Assembly (NCBI GenBank): GCA_036874045.1
Contig: CM072339.1
Coordinates: 2,797,501-2,861,500, forward strand
Origin: Cymodocea nodosa
Taxonomy: Eukaryota; Streptophyta; Magnoliopsida; Alismatales; Cymodoceaceae
DNA length: 64,000 bases
Reading direction: 5' to 3'
Part shown: positions 1-10,918 of the stretch, one piece after another
How the letters are laid out: each line of letters opens with the position of its first letter
How positions within the stretch are numbered: the first letter of the stretch is position 1
Translations under genes and position numbers: made by a program
The notes under the pieces: model-generated
Databases searched by the model: none
Told to the model about the DNA's origin: nothing
Seen by the model: only the letters and a program-made list of their open reading frames with translations

Positions 1-1260
1 AACAAACTGACTGAAAGAATTTTCTATAACAGAGGAAACAGAAGTATCATTAGACAAATTATCAACAAAGTTCTACACATCATCAGTTTGAAAATAGATA
101 AATTACTAAGCGCCACATCCTTGGGAATGACGTTTCTGAAAGGAAGGTAAGATTAGTTAAAAATTGCATGCCTTGATATATAAATCCTCCTAGATTGCTA
201 GCGAAAACATCTATAATCTTTATAATGAACACCATAACTGAGAAAAACACAAGGAAGGATCTTGGGTTGAATTTATTTTTAACATAATCACGAAGATAAG
301 GAAAGCAAAGAAAAACAGATTGTTACAGAAGAATACTAAGAAAGCCTTTCAATTAAGAATTTCAAGGGAGATTCCACATTAAAAACAGTAGAAAAATGTC
401 TATTAATTAAATAAATAGCAGTAGACAAAGCTTTAACCTAGAATTTTTTAAGAATATAAAAATCAATTATCATTTATAAACTAAGTTCAACAATATATTT
501 ACACTTCGCTCAACTAAATCATTTTGTTGAAAGATATGGAGGCGAGAAATTTGATAAGTAAACCATAAAATTTCAAAGTATTAGTCAGTCTAGCCTTAGA
601 AATAATCCAGTCAAACCACGGTTGCTTCATGTAAGTGTGACACCAAGGTAAGAGTGGCACTTGCAAGTTTTACCAACAGTTCCATGTAAAGTGGATTGAA
701 ATGATGAATAGATTATGACCCTCCTTTACTCCTACAAATTGACATTTTGTCTGTTTTATAAATGATTCCAAATTAATCAAGTCAATTGGTTCAAATTGAT
801 GGAAGACGTCAAAACCAACCAATGATCTCCTCTACTGCCTCCACTCTTTTTCCATTTGTCCTTGTCATTTTAACAGTAGCAGCATACATAGCAAAGAAAA
901 CATTACCACAATATTATAAATTCTATCATAAATTCTGAATTATAATGTCTACTATTATTATAAGCTTGACCACAATCTCAAAAAACTGAAGAAAAAAAAA
1001 AACATAATTCAAGTGGTTGAATAGGATTGTCAATTCCTAGTGCCCAATATTTTCTCACATTTTTCCATCAAGAAAAGGTTCCAAGTGCCCACCATGGAAA
1101 AGTGAGAGGAAGCAGACAAGCTGTTGGCTATTGGACGCTCATGAATGACCTCTCACAGGTCCCTCCCATAAGCAGTGGGAAAAAACAACAGTGTTGCAAG
1201 TTATCAAGTATCTGCTGTTTCCATGCCTCTTCTCTCTGCTTCGAAACTTTCCAACCTTCT
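1..1260. other. AT-rich gene-free flank
   Basis: I see no gene or recognisable element here. The stretch is AT-rich with stop codons in all frames. Its last 250 bases are the upstream region of the CCT-motif gene. Confidence 0.6.
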
Positions 1261-1267
1261 TCTCCTC

Positions 1268-1275
1268 TTATATAG
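1268..1275 (+). promoter_or_regulatory. TATA box of the CCT-motif gene
   Basis: TTATATAG lies about 160 bases before the chosen ATG and is followed by a pyrimidine-rich leader (about 1320-1410), a usual plant arrangement. The transcription start would fall near 1300. Confidence 0.5.
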
Positions 1276-1434
1276 CCGGCTTATACTTCATGGCCCTTTT
1301 GTAGGAGAGTTTTAGCTCCCACTCTCCACCAGTGTTTCTTCAATCCAAGTTTTTTCCCTGCTTCTTCCTCTTTCCTCTTGTTCTTCTCGCCGTTTCTGTT
1401 GATGTTGCAGTAGCAAAGTGTTGCTGGAGGAAGA

Positions 1435-3708
1435 ATGTATGCCAAAACAGAGCTGTCGATGTATCCATACCTGCAGGAGTTGGGGTCGGGTTTCATAACC
1501 GAGGAGGAATACCAACAACATCACAACCACCTCCTGGCTCAGCTCCGGAAGGAAGAGGAGGAGGAGGAGGAGTTCCTTCCCCGTCTCTATGACCAGAACA
1601 TCTCCTTTATCTGCAACAGCGACAAGAGTTTCGTTGATGATCAATATTACTACCACTTCAATAACCAGGCATGTCTCGCTCTTGATACTTCCCACTTGAT
1701 TCGTCTTTTTCCGATGAACTTGTTTCTTTTCCGATTACGAAGACCTATATTTCCAGATCGTGCCATTTGTTTGCTGTCTATTAGTAAAACATGATTTTCC
1801 AAAGATGGCTTCTTGTTTTGGGCCTTTTTTTTCACTTTCTATTTCTCCCGTTGTGCTTGAAACTATTCTGCTTCTGCTGGCTATTGTTCTTCACAGAAAA
1901 GGAGAAGAAAACATTTGTACAAATATTACTGCCCCGTTGTTTTATTCTCTCTTTCTTTTTCCTTTACGAATTAGGAGTAAAAATTAGTGAAACAAAAAGC
2001 TTCTCCCCTTGCTTACGCAAAAGCATACAGTATTGCTCTCTGCTTACATCTTCTGCCACTCGACTCTGCAAGAGAAAAACAAAACACATCTACCAAAACC
2101 CACCGGGATTTGGGTGATTTAAGGTTTTTGTTTACTCCTGATGAAGCTGAAGCCATAACAATTACCGGGTCAAGGTTTTTGTTTAAGGTTTTGGGTTTGT
2201 TTTCTTCTGGTTGTACAAACCCCCGCAATTAAACTTTGTGCAAGGCAGAAAAGAGCATCCTGCAATAGTTTCTTCCTCATGCGAAAATCGCAACAATACC
2301 ATGACGAAAGATTCTCTTATGATGAGATAGCAATGAGAGATGCACGCTGAATGGGAAATTTGGTTTCTAATTTAGCCCTTTTATTTTTCAAAGAAAACTG
2401 ACCATGTATGAGAAACCGAAGGAGAAGGTATTTGTCATCTTCCAATGAACCTTACAAATCAGTGAGAAACTGCTCATCTTTTTTTCTTTTCTTTTTTTAA
2501 ATGTTGATTCTGTAATGTTCTTCTTCAACTTCTCCAAATATAACCTGTCTCTGTTGTACCTCCAAAGAGCAATACCGCAAGAACTCCTGCTGTATCAGAT
2601 TATGACCTGGGAGGAGAGGGTGATCTGTTCAAAGCCCCCAAGCCCATCATGGACCAGAAGGATCCATTTCCAACAAGTGGTCATCATCATCAGCTCACAG
2701 CTGCCTCTTGCATGTTACCACGTGGTGAGGACGACGCTCTCAACACAGAGACCATCGGAGAGAACCACCAACAGGGCGACGTTTTCCACGACGGCAAGAT
2801 GGATTTGTTCGAGATGACCGTGATCGAGGAGACGTTCCCGGAGCTGGCAAACATGGAGTTTCCAACACTCGACATGGGTGACAACCATGCTACGGCCAAG
2901 GATGACCTTGGAGCGGATTTGGGTTCCAAGGATGGCCCACTGCAGAAGAGCATTAGCTGTGAATGCCTTAGTAGGAATGAGTGGAGTAGTGAAGGGTCTC
3001 AGAGGTCGAGCACTGTCGACTTCCAGGCCGTGGATTTGGGGGCTGCTTTTGGGTTGCGACGGGCATACAGTGAAGGAGACATTGAGGTTAGGAGGATTAT
3101 CTCCTCAATTATCTTCTGATTTCTGTGAACTCTTTTTCTCGTGGAAGATTATTAGTCCCATATCGGCTGGTGTTGTTTTGCGAGTGCCAATTCCTTGGTA
3201 TATATATATATATATATATTGAGAGACTTAACAGTTTTTGTCGGTGGTGGTGGCAGACGCTAGGAAGGGGCAATGTGGCTGCCGGCCAAGCGAGCTTCGC
3301 TCGTCTGACGAACGAGCGTCTCAGGAACGTGGACGATGTCAAGATGGAAGAGAGAAGGCAAAAGCTTTCTAGATACAGAACGAAGAAGACCAGGAGGAAC
3401 TTTGACAGGAAGATCAAGGTGCTTGTGGTCCATCCTTTTCTTTCTGAATGTTGTGGTGATTCCTCTTTGATCTAACCTCTTCAACACTGTGGACGACAAA
3501 TACATCACCTCTCTTTCACTCGTGGGAATGGTTATTTGCAAGTCCAAGGATGATATATAAATATACATCAATCGCCTGTGGGCATAACGATGAATCTGGT
3601 TTTGGCATGCAGTACGCTTGCAGGAAGGCGTTGGCCGACAACCAACCAAGGGTGCGCGGGAGGTTCGCAAGAACACAAGGATATCAGGTTGGGAAGACGT
3701 CGAATTAA
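1435..3708 (+). CDS. CCT-motif family (CMF) transcriptional regulator
   Basis: Four exons, 1435-1668, 2568-3086, 3257-3418 and 3613-3708, all joined in phase 0, give 336 residues. The protein opens with MYAKTELSMYPYLQ, like plant CMF proteins that start MYAET. It carries the family block YDLGGEGDLFKAP at about residues 90-102, a serine-rich middle with GLRRAYSEGDIE, and a C-terminal CCT domain (about 284-326) read as KLSRYRTKKTRRNFDRKIK then YACRKALADNQPRVRGRFA. No B-box zinc finger is present, so this is a CMF rather than a full CONSTANS-like protein. CCT domains bind DNA with NF-Y partners in the nucleus, and relatives act in flowering and sugar responses; the exact role here is unknown. 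Exon 1 seems to use a GC donor (CAG|GCATGT), since no GT donor nearby keeps the frame well. The domain is complete and the gene looks functional. Confidence 0.9.
3199..3219. repeat. (TA)n microsatellite in intron 2 of the CCT gene
   Basis: About ten TA dinucleotides lie between exons 2 and 3. There is no sign of function. Confidence 0.85.
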
Positions 3709-4912
3709 TTCAAGTGGTGGGTGCTCGAGGTACTGTATTGCATTGTATTGTATATATTCATTCCATCGATCCAATGGAATTGGTATCTGCCTCAAGACGG
3801 ACACGTGCATGATATATAAACTGGTGTGTGTGTGTGTGTGTATGGCAAAGATTATGTAGAATGCCTTGCACTGTACTGCTTCTATCAGCTTTTCATTCCC
3901 TCTCTATTGTGAAAGAACCATAAATTAGTGCTGAAATCGAGCAGATTTTACTTCAAACCTATCACATCATACCGATTTGGATATGATTTGGCATGCCACT
4001 AAAATCATATCTAAATACTATCTAAACACGAAATTAAAAGAAAGGCAGTGTTTGTTAGATGGAAATACAATGATTGTTTCATTGGATACAAGTACAAAAT
4101 CTCTCTTCCTGGATTTTTTTCATATCGGTTTCAAACATTTACCACCTTTATTCATTCACGCTCCATTACATCTAGGGTTTCAATTATCTCCTCCCGTTAT
4201 ACACGTAGAAGGGATCTTTGTACGTGCCCGTAGCGTTTCAGGGGCAACGATGCTCTCTACCATAGCTATGAATTCAGGAAGAATTTACAAAGAAGGAAAC
4301 GAGCAGGAATCGTAAAAACTGTGCTTCGAATTAACCTATTCGAAATAAATAAAGATGAAATATTTACTAAACGACATTAGCCCATGGACAGCGACGAGTA
4401 CTTGCCTAACCCGCCTCTCATGGCAATTGTGACCTACCACCCTAATAGAAATATGAGATAATTCCAACCGCAACCCGTACCATAGGCGATTGTACAATGG
4501 AGCCGCCAGAGCTTCGTCAGCTGGGCTAACCTCTCTAGCTAGATATTTGATTATCTTCAGCGCCACGGACAAGTATCCCAGATATGCGGTAATTAGAATA
4601 CGAGAAACAGACGTTAACCACCGAGAAAAGAGGCTTTACGTGGATGACACAGGAGAAATTCGCATCTGATGTAAATTCAACCCAACTCCACTACGGTACT
4701 TCAATAATTGAAATAGGCCGCTTGTAAAGCGACGTGAAAAACGGACGCTACGTGACATCCTCAAGCTATAAACAAAGCGGAAGCATTTCGTAAACAAATA
4801 GCCTTTAACAGAAAAGGAAAGCAAGCTCGAAATGACATTGAGAAGAACAGTGAGCAAGCATGCTTCCACCTCTCCCATTCAGCGCACCTCAATGAACTGG
4901 AAGCACGGACTG
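3709..4912. other. Convergent intergenic region (two 3' flanks)
   Basis: This lies between the stop codons of the CCT gene (+) and the export-factor gene (-). It holds a (GT)n run near 3820-3841 and presumably both 3' UTRs. Open frames on both strands between 4048 and 4880 have moderate GC but match no family I know, and none is joined to convincing splice sites. I call no gene here. Confidence 0.5.
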
Positions 4913-7900
4913 CTAGTACCTTCCAAAGTCACGGACAGGAACGGGAACGGCTCCACGTCTTGCGCGCTGCTGTTGACGGCGTCGCTGCAGTCGAAGACGT
5001 CGTGATGCATTCACATTGAATCCACCACGAGCAATCTGCCGAGACATCACCCTCATCCTCTGTTCCTTCATGTCAGCAAATCTAGCATCCAACGTTTGTC
5101 TTTGCCTTGACACGGCCATGTCCTGCATTTCATTAAATTACCAACAACCTGTCAGGTAAAATATCTGGCAAAAAAGCTTAACTGCTATTCTATCCAATGT
5201 ACACTTGATTAGCAGGTAACAGATTAGGTTAGCAGCTTAAATTGTTATCTATTACTAAATAAAAAATCAACCTATTTAATGAACTTATTTATCTTAAAAA
5301 TTTCTAAAAACTATAAATCACTACTAATAAAAGAAAATTGGGTGGTCTACATGTTTTGGTTTTTGAAATTACATGTTTAAAAAATAAAAATGTGTTGCAT
5401 AACTAACATTAGTGCATTAGCATATCTTACATTCTTTATGTTAGTACATTAGTACATATATTACATTAGCATGTTTTCGTTTACCCAAATTCAACTAGCT
5501 TCAACCACAACACTGTAATAAGCATGGGAATCTCATGGTTTTGAATGCAAGACACGTGTCAAAGTCAACAAACTAACAAATAAACACGAGTCAGCAAAAT
5601 GTTGATATCATATTGTGTTAGCAGAAACATGGAAATTTCTCCACAAATCTTCAATGTCAATATGTTATAGATCATCATCCTCCTCAATCGTGGATGTAGA
5701 AAATATTGGAAGGTGAGGCATAGAAAGTCCAGTTTAGCATTTTTATTCACAAGTCTCTTATAGTGTCATAGAATTTTGGAAAATGAACCTTTAAGATCCA
5801 ACTGTACACAAATATGGACTTTTTTGCGACTAACGTGGATGAATGGGTCATATGACCCACCTTAACACATTGTAGCTCCACACTAGTCTTGGACTCATGT
5901 CAATATATTGAAAACATGACAAGTACTAGTGAAATGTTAATGGCATGCACTACATGCCATGATTAAATCATATATTAGTGTCACTTATGAATTATCTTAG
6001 GCCTTTGTTGCATTCTTCTATGCATGGTGCTGACATATGTTAAGTGTGTCCTTGTTTTCATGGTATTTTTCTGGTGCCATGATGTAGAGGGGGGGAAAAG
6101 GTAATTGTTTCTACAAAAGTCACTTGATGCTTAGCAAATTCTTCAAAAAAACCTGGCAAGTAAAATCAAAGACTAATTAAGGGTGAACGGATTCAACTCA
6201 AATAGAATTGTAACTAAATCCATATCCATTTAATATCCAAATAATTCAAAACCATCCAATTAATATTTAAATAAATATTTAATTACCTGAAACAGTATCT
6301 GATGGATTTATCCAAATTTGGATAATACCTGACTATAGGACTCGATTCAAATGTCTGAATCTAAATATTGATATTTGAATAATATTTAAATCTCCGAAAA
6401 ACTCAATCAGAAACTAGAAATCCAAATCCAAAAGTCTAAATTTGAATATAACTATTTGACAATAATATGCAATAATTTTTCTGTAAAAAACTTAATCCAA
6501 TATCTGAATCAAAATGCCTGAATGCAGATATGATTATTTTATGTCAAAAACTATAATTATAATTACACTGTGAAAATACTGATTAGGGTAAACAAATTCA
6601 AATCAGACTTTAATCAACAGATATCATATATAAATATTCAAATTTGTTTTGAATATCTTTCATATATGAATTTCAAAATCTGATTAATGCCTGTTGAATT
6701 TCAGATTTGGATAATTTCATGTTAAATGGATTGAAAACCAAATTGAATTTTGAATTCTCAATATCCATTTGCAGGCCTAAGACTAATAGTCTAATGCATT
6801 ATAGTAAAGCACAAGTATCTTAAAAAGATGAAAAATGAAAACTCCATATATGAATCAACAGATATCATATATAAATATCCAAATTTGTTTCGAATATCTT
6901 TCATATATGAATTTCAAAATCTGATCAATGTCTGTTGAATTTCAGATTTGGATAATTTCATGCTAAATGAATTGAAAACCGAATTGAATTTTGAATTCTC
7001 AATATCCATTACAGGCCTAAGACTAATAGTCTAATACATTATAGTAAAGCACAAGTATCTCAAAAAAAAAGAAAACTCAATATATAATTCAAATCAAGGT
7101 ATAAAAAAAATATCAATATATTGTTAAATATTGTCAAGAGTTAGATAGATGACTGTATTCCTGTAAAAAAATCATTAAGCTTAAAGTTTGCCCGTTCAGG
7201 AAGTTTCCCACTAGGATCCTTCTTCAGCATTGGTGCAGCTCTGCATCATAAAATAGAACATTATCCACCAAAAATCACTCAAATTTGAATTAGATAATCT
7301 GCGAAATAGTAATGGTAAGACAACCCTATGTGCAGAACAACCTGAAAGCAACAAGTCCAAAATGAAGTTACCCATTTTCAGGTGCAAACTAGTAAGAGTA
7401 CAGAAAACAAATCATGACAATAAACGTCAAAAGCAAATTATCTCCACTGTTGATGACTACAATCTTCAGAGTTTGTAGTTAATTCTATAATCTTGACATT
7501 ATAAGTGAAGTTTAATGCTTGTAAACCTTGAACATCAAGTTATCCCCCAAACAAATTGCAACTCTCAATACCACAACTGGAATTCCATCCCAACAAAAGA
7601 GGGCATGACAAAACATGATCTCCTCATTATTCAGTTAGATGATTTCACAATATCAGCTGACATCAGAAGCACGTGCATGGAAATCTTCAGCCAATCAACC
7701 ATAACAATAAACAAAGGTTTTGTTGTCTTCTGAGTACCATGGCATGCAGACGCCATAACTACTGCTGATTGCAACCATTATAAGCTACATAAATTTTCTA
7801 ATTTTCTGTGGGAAACCGGTCCATGCCAATCGATTTAACCATGTAGTAAGTCTAAATAAAAACCACTCCATAGTGAATGTTTCAATGTTTGACTACTCAG

Positions 7901-9495
7901 TAGTAAACAACACTGAAACTTCTAACAAGTTCCACAAAGTTGAAGCAGCACTGAACTTATTGAACTGAGGAAGGCATACAACCAATGTATCATGATCTTT
8001 GGCACTTGAATCTTTGCAGTGGAAAATGGATGGATAAGGATCTTCCTGTTAGAAGAGATGATAATTTCCCACTGTCACACGTACAAAGCCAGCCCGATCC
8101 ATATGACTAGGTGTCAACACATCTTCTAGGACACAACATTTAAGAAAACTACCATAGTCATTGATTTCATCACCTCTAATCATTTTAGAAGTCAACTGCC
8201 CAACCAGATTGGTCAACTTCTTCTGAAGTTAAAGATGACATCCAATATCAAATTTTTGATCATAAATTTTATAAACCTGCATCTTGGATAAGCTCAATGC
8301 CCAAAACCACATATGAAACAACAAGCAAAAATGAAACTTCTGGTTTTCTAGATTTACCGATGAAAAGGTTCATGTGGGATCTTCATCAAAGCTGAACCTC
8401 ACAATGATTTCTGTAGCCATAAGAGGATCCCTTTTGAATGAATTGAAAGAAGATCTGACCATTGCATGGTTAACTAGACAAAAATGAAAATATATGACCC
8501 TTTAGTTGAAGAATATGTTGCCTCCTAACCAGTAAGGACCACAACGGAATTCTATATTGTAACCTTGATACAGCTACTTTCTGACGCATCATTACAGAAG
8601 TTTGTGAATCTGGCAGGTTACAATTAAGGATGCACTCAACAACTGTCTGTGACCAAAGCTATTGGTTTTGACATCATAATCACCCATGTAAACAATCTTT
8701 CATACTGGTAAAATAATCTCATGAATTACATCTCAGATTAAAGCTCTCCAAGCATTGGCAGAATAAACCAGTATTTACCTAGCAGGAAGAAGAAAATTAC
8801 AAAAAAGAAAACCATTCTTAACTTTGATAAAAATATGTGAAAGAAAATCAACCAAAAACATAAAAGATGCAAAACTACCTTGGCCTGTAGGAATTTATTC
8901 CCATGTTTTGTATTGGTGCACTGGCAGACCTTCTAGCAGCTTCTTTGGTTAGAGAGAACTGACTGCCTGGTATACTGGATCTTTTTCGTGCAAGAACTCC
9001 CTATTTACAACAGAATAAAAATTAAGTATATGAAACTATAAATAGAACATGATCTTTGAAGGTTTATTGGACGGAAACCTACCTGTCTAATGGATGGTTT
9101 AGAATTCAAGAAATTCTGAACCTTGTGGGAATTTGCCTGAGACCGACACCCATTTCTAAATCCTTGTCTTTTATTCTGTCCAAGTAAATTTATTGTGACT
9201 CTACATGATTAGAATAACCAGTACTAGAATTACAGGAAAAGAAACAGAGAAAAAATTCGATACCGGAACCCTCAGAGGTCTCTGGCCTTTCCCCTTGGTA
9301 GGCGCATTCTTCTTGGACATTTTGATTATGTCCTCTGCACGGACGCAACCACACCAAAGGAAATCAAGTTCATTCAAACAGAGCAACGTGATTTAACGAG
9401 AAAGAAGAAGAAGAAGAAAATTTTATACCCAAAGACATCACCATCTTCTTCTCGGTCAGGGAAATCGAATCAGTCGACAGGTACTTGGAGGCCAT
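4913..9495 (-). CDS. UAP56-binding mRNA export factor, UIF/UIEF-like
   Basis: Six exons on the - strand, 9429-9495, 9264-9334, 9083-9175, 8879-9000, 7192-7240 and 4913-5122, give 203 residues rich in Arg, Lys and Gln. Residues about 20-32 read MSLEDIIKMSKKN, the UAP56-binding motif known from ALY/REF, UIF (FYTTD1) and plant UIEF proteins. Near the C-terminus LDARFADMKEQRMR (about 145-158) resembles the RF..LKEQR motif of animal UIF. The tail is an Arg/Gln-rich RNA-binding type sequence ending RDFGRY. The expected role is linking the helicase UAP56 to spliced mRNA for nuclear export as a TREX adaptor. The start ATG follows directly on the acceptor of a 5' UTR intron. The exon 5 donor is uncertain: only a GC donor (CGG|GCAAAC) keeps the frame into exon 6, so a small extra exon is possible. 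Intron 5 is about 2 kb and repeat-bearing. Confidence 0.8.
6613..7077. repeat. Tandem duplication of about 241 bp
   Basis: Two copies about 90% alike begin at 6613 and 6854, each starting ATCAACAGATATCATATATA and ending near a run of A. Both lie in intron 5 of the export-factor gene. The flanking sequence is also rich in repeated AATCCAAAT-type words, so this may be the end of an old element that I cannot name. Confidence 0.85.
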
Positions 9496-9770
9496 CTACA
9501 TATGCCGCAGCAAACAACACAACAATATAATCTTTCCGCATGAAATTAAGAAAACAACAAAGAAAGATAAAGGTTAATAAAAGAAAGAAATTAATCAAAC
9601 ACGAAATACAAATCTCACCGCAAGAAAATCCCCAAGAATCGACTTCACCGCCGAGTGCGAGGTAGACGCAATTCGAATTCGACTGCTCTCGGAGAGATAT
9701 CCTCGCCCGAAACCCTGGCAGATGAAGAGAGAGAAAAAGATTGCCCTTCGTTTCCGAAACGAAACCCTGC
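9496..9770 (-). promoter_or_regulatory. 5' leader of the export-factor gene with UTR intron
   Basis: On the - strand a non-coding first exon (about 9770 to 9619) ends with a good donor, GCG|GTGAGA. A 123-bp intron (9496-9618) then ends TATGTAG directly before the ATG. A (TA)n run at 9793-9815 sits about where a TATA box would be. Confidence 0.6.
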
Positions 9771-9792
9771 ACCCCGAAGTGCCAGCCCTATT

Positions 9793-9815
9793 TATATATA
9801 TATATATATATATAT
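9793..9815. repeat. (TA)n microsatellite upstream of the export-factor gene
   Basis: An uninterrupted TA run of about 23 bases, about 300 bases upstream of the start codon. It may serve as the TATA element. Confidence 0.8.
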
Positions 9816-9819
9816 GTTT

Positions 9820-10918
9820 TTCTACAGTGTAAATATTTTTTATGTGATATAAAAATAGTGTTATATGTGATAAAAGAAGACAAAAATTATCTTAATGGTT
9901 GAATTTGGTTTATTTACAATAATCATTATATGATTATAACAAATATCAGTCATTCGAAGAAGCTGGCTATGATATGTCATTACAGTAGAAATATCTAAGT
10001 TTTTGTATTTTTTTCAATGATAGTGACCTGGTCCAAATAGAATTATCATGAAGTATACATTTAAAAATAGCATATGGTATACATTGAATAATGATCTATC
10101 TTCCATTGAATCGAACCGTCTAATTGGGATTCGTTGGAACTTACCAAAACTCTCACTCTACGAAACAACAAATTCGTTGGGAATGCTTGAGTCCAATGGA
10201 TGAAGGTAAATTAAGTTTTGGAACAGGAAAATCATACCATCACATCTAATTGATGTTAACTAACACTGCGTGATTGCCACCATATCCGGTAAGATTCATC
10301 TTGGAACATGTCGGAAAGGAAAGAGTTCGACTTTGGTGGAACCCATAACTTATCACTTGTTTATGTCGTATCAATCAATGACACATTTCTTTCATTTATG
10401 CTGGGCCATTTTTCTAACATCAAATCCAGAAAGGTGGTAACTGATAAACAAGAATATCGCCAATTTGGTTCAGAGCGTAGCTTTTGTTTTTTTCGCATGG
10501 GGTGTAAGATTCAAAGGAAAGAAACCGACGACATATGGAAGCTTTAACTTTCTAATCTGTTTCTCACAGATGAAAAAATAAACTGAACATTTCTACACAA
10601 GGGCCAGCGATGGCTAAAACCCATTGCACTTAAGAGAAGAAGGGGAAAGTGAAGGGCTCTGGTTACACACATCATCGTCTCTCCCAACTGCCAACCACCC
10701 ATGGAGAACGCCGGCGGCCGTCGGCACATAACGCCGGAAACCGAAATCACGGAGGCTGAAACCATGCGATCTGGAAGAAGACCAGACCCCAAGCGATAGG
10801 TGGCGACTGACTGACTAATTCGGCCTTGGAATTTGTTTGTGGTGGCATGTCATCTCCCTCCTCCATTCCATGTGCCTTTTGCTTTTCCCTGGCCTTTGAT
10901 TTGATGGTCCACAGGTTT
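9820..10918. other. Intergenic, including the 3' flank of the DUF1639 gene
   Basis: AT-rich with no recognised gene. The open frames here (for example 10308-10547 on + and 10544-10792 on -) lack family similarity. The part near 10600-10918 is probably the 3' UTR of the DUF1639 gene. Confidence 0.5.
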
